Shown here one piece after another: positions 1 to 8,232 of a stretch of 64,000 bases of DNA; position 1 is the stretch's first letter; each line of letters starts with the position of its first letter. Position numbers and translations under genes: made by a program. The DNA is from JARRQB01 sp965368585 (GTDB taxonomy: Bacteria; Pseudomonadota; Gammaproteobacteria; Chromatiales; Chromatiaceae): the NCBI GenBank assembly GCA_965368585.1, contig CBDUNM010000011.1, positions 1 to 64,000 on the forward strand, in the 5' to 3' direction. The notes under the pieces are model-generated. The model saw only the letters and a program-made list of their open reading frames with translations, made no database searches and had not been told where the DNA came from.

Positions 1-866
1 GACCTCATAGGCCAGCGGCAGACCTTCCGGCGTGACCACCAGCGCAATGACCACCTGCACGCAATCCGAACGCTTATCGCGTGAATAACCAAAGCGCCGT
101 TTGTCATCATCACCAAAGGGCGGATTGGCTTCGAAGTAGGTGCTGGTCAGATCGTAAAGAAGGACATCAAACTCAACGTTGAACAGATCGCGCCAGCGAC
201 CGACCAGGTGATCGAACAGCGCCGTTTTGTGTTCGAGCAACTTGTCGTGGCAGGCATACAGCTTGTGTGGCTCGGCCAGGCCGGCGTCGGCACCGAGCAA
301 ATCGGCCAGAGCGCTTTGATCAAACCAGTGCCGATGCAAGCGCCATTCGCTGCCCGGTGACAGCAGCCGATACGCCACCAGTACGAACAGGACCCGTGCC
401 CAACGCGTGCCCTTGCGACTCTTGCGTAGCCGCTCAGACCAGAATCGATCCAAGCCCAACTGCTCCCACAGTTGTAACGCCAACCAACAACCACCCCAGG
501 TGCGCGCACGACACAGTCGCAGCTGCGATAGGCGCAACCGCACCACCGATTCGTCGACCACGGCTTCGTCTGTAGGGTCGTCGGGAAACAGCGACAACGA
601 ACGTGTCCGATCGGCGCCCTCGTCGAACACCTCGATCGACTTACGCCAGGCCCGCGCCTGCGAGGAGTTGATCTCGCCCAGATACAGCACATGGCGTTGC
701 GACACCCGTCCACCAGGCAAGCGCCGATTCTCGACGATGCTCCTCAACTACTGCAGCTGGGACTTGCGGATATATTCCGTCCACCAGGCAAGCGCCGATT
801 CTCGACGATGCTCCAGTACCGGTGCACCTTGCCATCTTTCTTGCGTTTGGTCGCGCGCAGAAACAT
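1..866 (-). pseudogene. IS1634-family (IS4-type) transposase, 5' part, frameshifted
   Basis: Reading the minus strand from an ATG at 866-864 gives MFLRATKRKKDGK, then RYWSIVENRRLPGGR, the usual start of IS1634-family DDE transposases. Further on are YDLTSTYFEANPPFGDDDKR (about 180-100) and ALVVTPEGLPLAYEV at the left window edge, both typical of this family's catalytic domain. The rest of the gene lies outside the window. A 71-bp insertion carrying a 37-bp direct repeat (707-743 and 778-814) shifts the frame and introduces a stop, so no single open frame covers the gene. Removing those 71 bp restores one continuous protein. The downstream part is intact as far as visible. Element ends were not found. 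The element occupies the side of the 6S RNA gene where E. coli has ygfA. Confidence 0.85.
707..814. repeat. 37-bp direct repeat inside the transposase pseudogene
   Basis: The same 37 bases occur at 707-743 and 778-814, separated by 34 unrelated bases. One copy plus the 34-base spacer (71 bp) is extra relative to the transposase reading frame. This is the lesion that breaks the gene. Confidence 0.85.
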
Positions 867-1119
867 GGTCACCCATTATCCGCACATCGCGCCCTATGAA
901 AACAACCAAGGTCTTCACTACAGCGGGTTTTCGGCAGTTATCCACAAGAGAAGCTTTGATTTGAAACGTAAAAAATTTTCCAAATCGGCAAATTCAGCGG
1001 CGAATCCGCGAAGTTGGGCTAGACGCGGACACGCGCATGGCCATCGGCAACGCGATCTGGCGTAATAGCTGTTCGCTTTTTTCCGTGGGGCTGATTGCGT
1101 TGTCGCAGGCTGGGCGGAC

Positions 1120-1308
1120 GCCCCCCGCATGTGCCGGTGTCTTCCGTTGTCCTTGAACCGTGAGGTTCAAGTGGGGATCGCGCGTAGCACCTAAGGCTTT
1201 CCGCTACGAGGCGGACCTGCACACTGGTCCTACGGAGCAAGCCCCGAGCTGTAAAGCATAGGCTCAAGGGTTTTAGCGGGCAGACTGCCGAACACCGCAG
1301 GGGACGTC
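1120..1308 (-). ncRNA. ssrS: 6S RNA
   Basis: 6S RNA binds the sigma70 RNA polymerase holoenzyme as an open-promoter mimic in stationary phase. On the minus strand the sequence has the expected order of E. coli-like blocks: a 5' closing strand (CCCCTGCGGTG near 1305), CTTGAGCCTATGCTTTACAG (about 1267-1248), the central bubble with AAGCCTTAGG (about 1199-1189), the ACTTGAACCTCACGGTTCAA hairpin (about 1172-1153), and a closing strand (GCATGCGGGG near 1128-1120). It lies directly downstream of zapA, as in many gammaproteobacteria. The ends are approximate, set from the terminal stem. No ygfA (5-formyl-THF cyclo-ligase) follows. Confidence 0.88.
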
Positions 1309-1334
1309 CTGTTAACAGGCTAAACCCAAACCGT

Positions 1335-1649
1335 TCAGAGTTCCAGTTGATTGCTCTCGTTCAGCGCCACTTCGATGCGTTCACGCAGCTGGCGGAGGCG
1401 ACCGTCAGCCGTCGCGGCGACCTTTACGGTCGATTTCGCTCCTGCGAGCAGTTCATGTGCAACGTTCAACGCGGTGATGACCGCAATTCGCTCGGTACCA
1501 ATGACTTTGCCGGAATTCCTTATCTCGCGCATACGGTTGTCCAGATAGCGCGCCGAGGCGAGCAATTCATCTTCTTCGCCCGCTTCGCAGGCGACTTTGT
1601 ATTCCTTGTCGAGAATACGCACGGTGACGGGGTGATTGGGTCTGTTCAC
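1335..1649 (-). CDS. zapA: Cell division protein ZapA
   Basis: This 104-residue protein is a ZapA, which bundles FtsZ protofilaments at the division septum. Family signatures are the N-terminal VTVRILDKEYKVAC strand, ELLASARYLDNRMREIR and ERIAVITALNVAHELL, followed by a C-terminal coiled coil. The length fits the family (about 100-110 residues). Its ATG overlaps the stop of the upstream zapB-like gene by 4 bp (1646-1649), so the two are translationally coupled. The 6S RNA gene starts about 30 bp after the stop, so the RNA may be processed from or transcribed through this unit. Confidence 0.95.
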   Translation of the reverse strand: MNRPNHPVTVRILDKEYKVACEAGEEDELLASARYLDNRMREIRNSGKVIGTERIAVITALNVAHELLAGAKSTVKVAATADGRLRQLRERIEVALNESNQLEL

Positions 1650-1876
1650 GTGTTGGGTTCAAGCGTTTTTAGGCGGGAGATCATGGCTTCCACGCGGTTC
1701 CTGGCCAATTCGTTCTTTTTGAGCAAGTTCGAGCGTTCCGTCGAGAGCTGGTTGTGGCTAGTGCGCAATTTGTTGTTCTCGGCCTTCAGGTGCTCGCAGG
1801 CGCGTACAAGTTCGTCCACGCGCACTTCCAGCGCGCGTAGTTCCTGTTCTGAAATACCGTGGGTCTCATCGGTCAT
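1646..1876 (-). CDS. TIGR02449-family (ZapB-like) coiled-coil protein
   Basis: This 76-residue protein is almost entirely coiled coil (residues 8-72, leucine/heptad pattern, many Glu, Asn and Arg). It matches the small TIGR02449 family that sits immediately upstream of zapA in many gammaproteobacteria. The role is inferred to be septal, by analogy with ZapB, a coiled-coil partner of ZapA; this is not shown by sequence alone. It is the first gene of a two-gene unit with zapA (4-bp overlap) and is divergent from ygfB, about 260 bp away. The 1877-2139 gap holds no gene that I can see. Confidence 0.85.
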   Translation of the reverse strand: MTDETHGISEQELRALEVRVDELVRACEHLKAENNKLRTSHNQLSTERSNLLKKNELARNRVEAMISRLKTLEPNT

Positions 1877-2139
1877 AACATGCGACTATAGAGTTCGCCC
1901 TAATTCCGGTCAACGGGTTAGCCGCACTCGACCCAAATTGTGTGATTTTGTGACCCGATTCCGCGGGGGTGAGCGTGGATTAAATCTGAGCGTTCCGCGT
2001 CAGCGCCGCTCCGGTTTAGCGGATGGTCTGGAGAAGGGATAAACGGGATCGAAAAGCCACTCGTTGCAGCAACGTAAAACCGCCCTCATGATACTATTTG
2101 CGTCTGTTTCGACGTTTGACTAACGCAAGCACGCATACT

Positions 2140-2718
2140 ATGGAATTCTCGAGTCCATGCCCCTATTCGCTGCTGACAGAGCAGATGGCGCGAAACGGTA
2201 TTACCGTGTCGCCCGCCGACGCTCACGGCCTTGCGTGTGCGCTGATTGTGACGGCGACCCAGGACGGGCGCTTGGTTTGGGAAAGAGAACTGCTGTCTGA
2301 TGCCGAAGGCGACATCGCCATGGACCCCGCTCTGTACGATCTGTTGCAACGGCAATACGCCGACCTTGAAGCGCGTGTCGAATCTCCCGATTTCTCGTTG
2401 TCGCTCTGCCTCCCCGGCGCGGACGAGGCGCTTGCGCAACGCGTGGCGGGCCTGCGCGAATGGTGTCACGGATTCTTATTCGGTTTGGGGGTGGCCGGCC
2501 GGGAACGCGTGACCGGATTGCGCGATGACGCTGCAGAAGCGCTGCGCGATTTGACCGAGATTACCAGACTGGACGCCAGCCAGGTTGGATCCGATGCCAC
2601 CGACGAAGCTTCACTGGTCGAATTGGAAGAGTACGTTCGAGTGGCGGTCATACTTATTAAAGAGGGCATGCAGGCACCAACCAGGAGTAAGCAGGGGGCG
2701 GCCAATGACGTCGAGTGA
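2140..2718 (+). CDS. ygfB: UPF0149 family protein YgfB
   Basis: This is a UPF0149 (YgfB/YecA) protein of 192 residues and is helical. The diagnostic motifs are DAHGLACALIV near the N terminus, WCHGFLFGLGV in the middle, and EEYVRVAVILI near the C terminus. In Pseudomonas, YgfB modulates stress and antibiotic-resistance gene expression; the role here is unknown. It is first in the ygfB-pepP-ubiH-ubiI cluster, conserved in E. coli. An in-frame ATG at 2098 would add 14 residues unlike the family, so the ATG at 2140 is preferred. Neither start has a good ribosome binding site. Confidence 0.9.
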   Translation: MEFSSPCPYSLLTEQMARNGITVSPADAHGLACALIVTATQDGRLVWERELLSDAEGDIAMDPALYDLLQRQYADLEARVESPDFSLSLCLPGADEALAQRVAGLREWCHGFLFGLGVAGRERVTGLRDDAAEALRDLTEITRLDASQVGSDATDEASLVELEEYVRVAVILIKEGMQAPTRSKQGAANDVE

Positions 2719-4012
2719 GTTCAAACGCCGCCGTCGGCAGATTATGCGCATGATGGGGTCGAACAGTATTGCCATATTACCGACGGCGCCGGAGGCCGTG
2801 CGCAATCGCGATGTGCAGTATCCGTTTCGCCCAGACAGCGATTTTTGCTATCTCACCGGCTTTCCTGAACCCGAAGCCGTCGCGGTGCTGATCCCAGGTC
2901 GGCCTCAAGGCGAGTTCATCCTGTTCTGCCGCGAGCGGGATCCTAAGAAAGAACAGTGGGACGGGTTCCGTGCGGGCCAAGACGGCGCGATCGAGCAGTA
3001 CGGTGCCGACGACTCGTTCCCGATCACCGACCTTGAAGATATCCTGCCGCGGATGCTGGAGCAATGTGAGCGGGTGTTCTATGCCATGGGCTGCAACCCG
3101 GACCTGGACCGTCATTTGTCGGAGTGGGTGAGTGATATCCGCTGCCAGTCGCGTTTGGGGATACAGGGGCCGGTCGAGTTCATCGCGCTTGATCATTATT
3201 TGCATGATATGCGTCTGTACAAAAGCCGCTCAGAGATCGCTGCAATGCGCCGCGCCGCCAGAATTTCCGCCGCGGCGCACAAGCGCCTGATGCGCGAATG
3301 CAAACCCGGCATGAAGGAGTACGAACTGGAAGCTGCCTTTGTTCACGCCTGTGCGTGTAAGGGCGCGAGGCAACAGGCTTACCCGGCGATCGTCGGGGGC
3401 GGTAACAACGCGTGTATTCTCCACTACGTCGACAACAGCGAAACGCTATCCGAGGGCGACCTGGTTCTCGTCGACGCCGGTTGCGAAATGGACTACTACG
3501 CGTCGGATATCACGCGTACGTATCCGGTCGCCGGACAATTCAGTCCGGTGCAGCGCGAGTTGTACGAACTGGTACTCGAAGCGCAACACGCTGCAATCGA
3601 GCGAGTACGTCCGGGAAATACCTGGAACGATCCCCACGATGCGGCCGTCAGGGTATTGACCAAAGGCCTGGTGAAGCTCGGGTTGCTGAAAGGCCGGGTC
3701 AACACGCTGATCAAGAACAAGGCATACGCAAAGTTTTACATGCACCGCACAGGCCATTGGCTGGGCATGGACGTCCACGACGTCGGTGACTACAAAATCG
3801 ACGGGCATTGGCGGCAGTTGGAGCCGGGTATGGTACTGACCGTCGAACCGGGTATCTACATTCCCAAGGGAACCCGGGGCGTACACAAGCGCTGGCGCGG
3901 CATCGGTATTCGTATCGAGGACGACGTTCTGGTAACCAGGAACGAACCCGACGTCCTGACTCGAGACGCGCCCAAGACAGTTGATGATATAGAGGCGCTG
4001 ATGGCGGTATGA
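2705..4012 (+). CDS. pepP: Xaa-Pro aminopeptidase (aminopeptidase P)
   Basis: This enzyme removes the N-terminal residue from peptides with proline at position two. The protein is 435 residues (E. coli PepP 441), with an N-terminal domain (FRPDSDFCYLTGFPEPEAV) and a C-terminal pita-bread metallopeptidase domain. All dinuclear-metal ligands are visible: VDAGCEMDYYASDITRT (two Asp), HRTGHWLGMDVHD (His), VEPGIYIP (Glu) and GIGIRIEDDVL (Glu). It should be cytoplasmic. It starts at ATG 2705, overlapping the end of ygfB by 14 bp. A longer frame from 2585 runs through ygfB and is rejected. Its stop overlaps ubiH by 4 bp. Confidence 0.96.
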   Translation: MTSSEFKRRRRQIMRMMGSNSIAILPTAPEAVRNRDVQYPFRPDSDFCYLTGFPEPEAVAVLIPGRPQGEFILFCRERDPKKEQWDGFRAGQDGAIEQYGADDSFPITDLEDILPRMLEQCERVFYAMGCNPDLDRHLSEWVSDIRCQSRLGIQGPVEFIALDHYLHDMRLYKSRSEIAAMRRAARISAAAHKRLMRECKPGMKEYELEAAFVHACACKGARQQAYPAIVGGGNNACILHYVDNSETLSEGDLVLVDAGCEMDYYASDITRTYPVAGQFSPVQRELYELVLEAQHAAIERVRPGNTWNDPHDAAVRVLTKGLVKLGLLKGRVNTLIKNKAYAKFYMHRTGHWLGMDVHDVGDYKIDGHWRQLEPGMVLTVEPGIYIPKGTRGVHKRWRGIGIRIEDDVLVTRNEPDVLTRDAPKTVDDIEALMAV

Positions 4013-5238
4013 GCAATTCGCCCGACTATGATCTGTTGATCGTCGGCGGCGGCATGGTCGGCGTCAGTCTGGCGTTGGGGTTGGCCGGGCGCGGGATACG
4101 TTTGGGCATCATCGAGGCGGCCAATCCGGCGATAACCTCGCCGCCGAGTTACGACGACCGGGGGATCGCGCTGGCGTATGGCTCCAGACGGATCTTCGAT
4201 GGCCTGCAGCTGTGGCCTTCGATTGCGCCCCTGGCCGAACCGATACGCGAGATCCACGTCTCCGACCGCGGTCATTTCGGGTTTACCCGCCTCTTGGCCG
4301 AAGCTGAGCGGGTGCCTGCGTTGGGCTATGTGATTACCGGGCGCGAACTGGGCGGCGCATTGTTGGGTGCGTTGCAGGCACGAGCGGGGGTCAGTCTGAT
4401 CGCCCCAGCGCGTGTCAAGGGAATCGACATGGAACCACGCGCCAATTGGCTGCGGCTCGAGACCCCTGACGGTGAAAGGAAATTGTCCGCGAAACTGGTA
4501 GTGGCGGCAGACGGTGGAGATTCGTTTGTGCGCCAGGCGCTCAACATTCCGGTGCGCCGCTGGGAATATGGGCAGCATGCAATCGTTACCAATATCACTC
4601 CCGAACAACCGCCGGCTGGCGTCGCATTCGAACGCTTCACGGAAAGCGGCCCGGTTGCCTTGCTTCCCATGCGCGAGCAGCGTTGCGCCCTGGTCTGGAC
4701 GGTGCGCGACGAAGAACTGGCGCAGGCTGTCGCGCTGAACGACGCACGGTTCATCGAGCAGTTTCAGCGCCGCTTCGGGTTCCGTCTGGGCCGTTTTGTA
4801 AGAGTCGGGCGCCGGCATTCGTATCCGCTCTCCTTTGTCCGCGCGCGCGCATCGATCGGGCCGCGAGTCGCAGTGATCGGGAATGCCGCGCATACCCTGC
4901 ATCCGGTTGCGGGACAGGGCTTTAATCTCGGCTTGCGCGACGTCGCGGCGCTCGCGGAAGTGGTAACCGACGCGCATAGGGCCGGCGGTGACGTCGGCAG
5001 TCCCGCCACGCTCGCCGCATACGAGCGGTGGCGCAGTCGCGAACAGCGGGCGGTCGCCTTGGCAACGGATGGCCTGGTGCGCGTTTTTTCAAATCCCCTG
5101 GCGCCGGTGCGGGCGGCACGCAACTTGAGCATGCTTGCGCTCGACGCACTACCGTTCTCCAAACACCTGTTGGCAAAGTCGGCCATGGGTACACTGGGTG
5201 CCTTGCCGAAGCTGGCACGGGGTTTGAGCCTTGATTGA
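4009..5238 (+). CDS. ubiH: 2-octaprenyl-6-methoxyphenol hydroxylase UbiH
   Basis: This FAD-dependent monooxygenase hydroxylates an intermediate of ubiquinone synthesis at C1. At 409 residues it has full family length. Visible motifs are the Rossmann GxGxxG (IVGGGMVGVS, residues 11-20), DDRGIALAYGSRRI near residue 45, and the FAD ribityl-binding VIGNAAHTLHPVAGQG near residue 290; the GNAA form is typical of UbiH. It is translationally coupled to pepP (ATGA overlap) and to the next hydroxylase (8-bp overlap), so the three are one operon. Confidence 0.94.
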   Translation: MSNSPDYDLLIVGGGMVGVSLALGLAGRGIRLGIIEAANPAITSPPSYDDRGIALAYGSRRIFDGLQLWPSIAPLAEPIREIHVSDRGHFGFTRLLAEAERVPALGYVITGRELGGALLGALQARAGVSLIAPARVKGIDMEPRANWLRLETPDGERKLSAKLVVAADGGDSFVRQALNIPVRRWEYGQHAIVTNITPEQPPAGVAFERFTESGPVALLPMREQRCALVWTVRDEELAQAVALNDARFIEQFQRRFGFRLGRFVRVGRRHSYPLSFVRARASIGPRVAVIGNAAHTLHPVAGQGFNLGLRDVAALAEVVTDAHRAGGDVGSPATLAAYERWRSREQRAVALATDGLVRVFSNPLAPVRAARNLSMLALDALPFSKHLLAKSAMGTLGALPKLARGLSLD

Positions 5239-6460
5239 CACGCATGCGCCAGACCGAACCGAGATCGTCGTTGTCGGGGGCGGTATCGTGGGAGCCGCAT
5301 TGGCCTGCGCCTTGGCGCGGGCCAAGTTCGAGGTGGTGCTAATCGAAGCGCAGCCACCCGTCACGGTTTGGGAGCGCGGCAGTTACGATTTGCGCGTGTC
5401 CGCCATCACCCGCGCCTCGCAGGCAATGCTCATGAACCTGGAAGTGTGGGGCGACATTGCCTCGGAGCGGGCGACACCCTATCGACGTATGCACGTCTGG
5501 GACCAGGCGGGCTTTGGCGAGATCGAATTCACGGCCATGGACGTCGGTGAGCCGGATCTTGGACATATCGTCGAGAATCGGGTCACCCAACGCGCGCTGT
5601 GGCGCTGTTGCCGGAGTGCCCCTGAGCTGTGCTTGATCTCGCCTGGCGTCGTCGAGGGATTGGCGGCATCGGGCTCGGGCATGCGCCTGCGGTTGAGCAG
5701 CGGTGTGCAGATCCGAGCCGATCTTGTGATAGCGGCGGACGGCGCCCGGTCCAAGATGCGTGATCTCGCGGGTATCGAGGTCCAGGGCTGGGCGTACGAT
5801 CAACATGCCCTCGTCGCAACCGTCAAGCCCGCTAGCGGTCACAACGAAACGGCATGGCAGCACTTCATGCCGACCGGACCGTTGGCACTGTTACCGTTGC
5901 ACGACGATCTCTTTTCGATTGTTTGGTCGACCTCGCCGCAACACGCCGAGGAACTGCTTGCCGCAGAGCCGGATGCCTTTGGCAGAGGGCTGACCGAAGC
6001 CAGCGAGGGCCGGGTCGGCGCGATGGCCCTGCAAGGGCCGCGCGCCGTTTTCCCGCTGCATCTGCAACGCACCATGAACTATGTGAAGCCCGGGATCGCC
6101 CTGGTGGGGGATGCGGCGCATGTCATCCACCCGCTGGCGGGCCAGGGTGTCAACCTGGGTTTGCTGGATGCCGCTACCTTGGTTGATATCCTGGTGGATG
6201 CTCGTCGCACGGGTCGAGCGTTCGGCGGTCAGGCCACGTTGCGCCGTTACGAACGCGCCCGCAAAGGCGACAACTTGCTGATGCAGTTTACCATGGATTT
6301 TTTCAAGCGATTGTTTAGTAACGACATATTTCCGTTGAAGGCGGCCCGAAACCTGGGGCTGGGAGCAGTTGACCGAGTCACTCCGTTGAAACGTCTGCTG
6401 GCGCAGACGGCCTTGGGGTCGGGGGAGGGCATGCCGAGCTTAACGCGATACCCCCATTAA
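5231..6460 (+). CDS. ubiI: UbiI/VisC-type ubiquinone biosynthesis hydroxylase
   Basis: A second FAD monooxygenase of the UbiH/UbiF/UbiI family, 409 residues. It has VVVGGGIVGAALA near the N terminus, DLRVSAITRAS near residue 55, and LVGDAAHVIHPLAGQGVNLG near residue 290. By position after ubiH it corresponds to UbiI (VisC), the C5 hydroxylase, but UbiF-like C6 activity cannot be excluded from sequence. The start is a TTG at 5231 inside the ubiH coding end, with 8-bp overlap. It is the last gene of the ygfB-pepP-ubiH-ubiI unit. No clear terminator follows. Confidence 0.9.
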   Translation: MIDTHAPDRTEIVVVGGGIVGAALACALARAKFEVVLIEAQPPVTVWERGSYDLRVSAITRASQAMLMNLEVWGDIASERATPYRRMHVWDQAGFGEIEFTAMDVGEPDLGHIVENRVTQRALWRCCRSAPELCLISPGVVEGLAASGSGMRLRLSSGVQIRADLVIAADGARSKMRDLAGIEVQGWAYDQHALVATVKPASGHNETAWQHFMPTGPLALLPLHDDLFSIVWSTSPQHAEELLAAEPDAFGRGLTEASEGRVGAMALQGPRAVFPLHLQRTMNYVKPGIALVGDAAHVIHPLAGQGVNLGLLDAATLVDILVDARRTGRAFGGQATLRRYERARKGDNLLMQFTMDFFKRLFSNDIFPLKAARNLGLGAVDRVTPLKRLLAQTALGSGEGMPSLTRYPH

Positions 6461-6750
6461 CCCGAATGGCACTTACTTACGGCGATACGGCTCGTTTCTG
6501 GGGGAAACGTCGGTGGCGGGGGTCAGCCTGCGCAGGAGTGAACGCCCTTGCCATGGACGAAAAGGGCTGGACCTATTTGTGCAGCAGGGACTGCGGAGTA
6601 ACAAAGATTTGACGGCGATTTCCGGAAGAAACGAGCCGCGTCGGCGGGCCAACTTCTCTACGATTGCCGCTATTGCCAAGTAGGTGTAACCCCATCCTCG
6701 TGATTCACGCACCGCGATACTAGCAGATATAACGAAACGCGATGGCGACT
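6461..6750. other. Intergenic region, possible IS remnant
   Basis: About 290 bp between ubiI and the regulatory region of the sigma-factor gene. I see no convincing coding sequence; the minus-strand open frame 6473-6712 has no recognizable domain. The bases just after ubiI (about 6466-6480, GAATGGCACTTACTT) recall from memory the terminal region of some IS4-type insertion sequences. A degraded IS end is therefore possible but unproven. Confidence 0.25.
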
Positions 6751-6774
6751 GAATGTTTCGTTACAACGTTACAT
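6731..6774. promoter_or_regulatory. Inverted repeats upstream of sigma54 promoter (candidate activator site)
   Basis: AACGAAAC at 6731-6738 is repeated inverted as GTTTCGTT at 6755-6762. The latter is part of a 22-bp imperfect palindrome (6753-6774, 16 of 22 positions symmetric). The centre lies about 65 bp upstream of the -24 element at 6829. This is close to where sigma54 activators bind. The binding protein is unknown. Confidence 0.4.
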
Positions 6775-6828
6775 CTATCCTACTCGGGAAAAATTCGAAA
6801 AAACATTAAATAACAATAAGATATAAGT

Positions 6829-6844
6829 TGGCACAGGCTCTGCA
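6829..6844 (+). promoter_or_regulatory. Sigma54 (RpoN) promoter of the sigma-factor gene
   Basis: TGGCACAGGCTCTGCA matches the -24/-12 consensus TGGCACG-N4-TTGCA with exact spacing and two mismatches, keeping the invariant GG and GC. The start codon lies 40 bp downstream at 6885. The DNA just upstream (6785-6828) is AT-rich. A near copy of this promoter occurs at 45933. Confidence 0.75.
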
Positions 6845-6884
6845 TTGTCTACCGCAGACACCAAACCGGAAAGAGGAAGCCAAC

Positions 6885-7433
6885 ATGAGCATTGGAATTG
6901 CCACCGCTAATTCCTGGAACCTGGACGCCCCTGCAGGTAGCGAGCTTGCGCGACAAGCCCGATTCGACGCCCTGGTTGCCGCACACCTGGACAGCCTCTA
7001 TCGCTACGCTTACTGGCTGGTCAAGGACCGCTCAGTTGCCGACGACCTGGTGCAGGAGACCATGCTGCGCGCCTGGCGCTCGATCGACAAACTCAACGAA
7101 CCCAAGGCTGCCAAGGGCTGGTTGAACACCATTCTGCGGCGTGAGAATGCGCGTCGCTTCGAACGTTTCCAACCGCAGGAGTCGGGCATACCGGTAGAGG
7201 AACTCAGCGATCACCACCGCGACTACGACACGTCGACCGAGGCCTTCGTGCTGCGCCAGGCGCTGGAAAAGTTGCCGGACGCCTTCCGCGAACCCTTGCT
7301 GATGCAGATCATCCACGGCTATTCGCAAGCGGAGATCGCCGCGCACCTGGGCTTGTCGATCGCCGGCGCCGGGACGCGTCTGTTTCGCGCGCGGCAAAAG
7401 CTGCGGGAACTGGTCGAGGGTACTCAGGGGTGA
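6885..7433 (+). CDS. RNA polymerase sigma factor, RpoE/ECF type
   Basis: A 182-residue ECF-type sigma70 factor. Region 2 is at about residues 22-75 (HLDSLYRYAYWLVKDRS then DDLVQETMLRAWRSI, the core-binding and -10 recognition part). Region 4 is at about 125-178 (EKLPDAFREPLLMQIIHGYS, AEIAAHLGLS, TRLFRARQKLREL, with the helix-turn-helix that reads -35). The start at ATG 6885 follows AAGAGGAAG (6871-6879); an upstream in-frame start at 6828 would lie inside the sigma54 promoter. The next frame (7430), a broken receiver-domain gene, overlaps the stop. No anti-sigma gene is adjacent. A sigma54 promoter driving an ECF sigma implies a sigma cascade. Confidence 0.92.
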   Translation: MSIGIATANSWNLDAPAGSELARQARFDALVAAHLDSLYRYAYWLVKDRSVADDLVQETMLRAWRSIDKLNEPKAAKGWLNTILRRENARRFERFQPQESGIPVEELSDHHRDYDTSTEAFVLRQALEKLPDAFREPLLMQIIHGYSQAEIAAHLGLSIAGAGTRLFRARQKLRELVEGTQG

Positions 7434-7780
7434 TGCGCCGGCTGCTGGTGGAGGACGATCAATCCTTGCGCCTGATGTTTCTGGGGGGCTCGGCGACCTC
7501 GGCTATGTCATCGAAGCGGTCGCGAGCGCCGATGAGGCACTGCGACGTGCCGCGACGCGCCCGTTCGATTTCGCGCTTTTGGACTGTGGTCCGCCCCACG
7601 CTTGAGGACCCGCGCTGTACGAGCGCCTGCACGCGAGTTACGCCCGCGCCTGCGCACAGTGCTGAGGAGTGGTGCGCCCGGTCTTTACGCCGGGTCAGGA
7701 ATACCGCCCGGAACGATACTCGCCAAGCCTGTTTCTTTGCACCAACTCCACCGGCTGTTCGCTGGACAGGACACTAGCCG
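7430..7780 (+). pseudogene. Decayed response-regulator receiver domain
   Basis: Overlaps the sigma-factor stop by 4 bp. The start MMRRLLVEDDQSLRLMF has the acidic pair of a receiver domain. A shifted frame then continues with LGYVIEAVASADEALRRAA and PFDFALLD (the phospho-acceptor Asp region, near 7590), followed by stops. A third frame carries LRTVLRSGAPGLYA and ILAKPVSLHQLHRLFAG (conserved Ser and Lys-Pro, near 7730-7775). At least two frameshifts and internal stops separate the pieces of what was one domain. Sequencing error is a possible alternative. It was probably co-transcribed with the sigma factor. Confidence 0.7.
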
Positions 7781-8103
7781 TTGTTGGACACGGCTTTGAC
7801 GACTCGCTTGCGAAAAACCTTCATTTCCTTGGCCGCCTGAACGTCGCCTCTACGCATCGCCACCTCGATACCCCGGTCAAATGCATCCAGTGCCGAGGCA
7901 TAATGGCCGGCACTCGCGAGGGCCTTGCCATAGAGCTTCCAGGCTGCGGAGTATTCCGGATCCATCGCCACGGCCCGGGCGAGATGCTCACCGGCCGGTT
8001 CGTAAGCATCCTCTTTGAGATATTCCGCGCCTAGACTGTAACGCAACAAGGCGTTGTCTTTTCCCGCCGCCAGCATATTCTCCAGGTTGTCTCGAATCCC
8101 CAT
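7774..8103 (-). CDS. Small tetratricopeptide-repeat protein
   Basis: A 109-residue helical protein starting MGIRDNLENML. It has TPR-like units at about residues 18-50 (LRYSLGAEYLKEDAYEPAGE, then HLARAVAMDPEYSAAW) and 54-85 (LYGKALASAGHYASALDAFD), ending in a basic tail. TPR domains mediate protein-protein contacts; the partner is unknown. There is no signal peptide or membrane segment. It is the last gene of the minus-strand block, and its stop overlaps the decayed receiver gene on the other strand. Small TPR proteins of this form are common in gammaproteobacteria. Confidence 0.85.
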   Translation of the reverse strand: MGIRDNLENMLAAGKDNALLRYSLGAEYLKEDAYEPAGEHLARAVAMDPEYSAAWKLYGKALASAGHYASALDAFDRGIEVAMRRGDVQAAKEMKVFRKRVVKAVSNNG

Positions 8104-8232
8104 CCTCTGCTACCCGGTTGATCGCTAATCACCAACCTTTGCGAGAAACACCCTCGTTTGAACGAAATCAATTTCGTCGCGCTAGTAACGCCGCGCCAAT
8201 CGTTCCAGCCCAACCCGGCAGGGACCGCCCGC

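Noticed and set aside
6473..6712. 79-residue minus-strand open frame between ubiI and the sigma gene
   Set aside because: No recognisable domain and no ribosome binding site; could only be a remnant.
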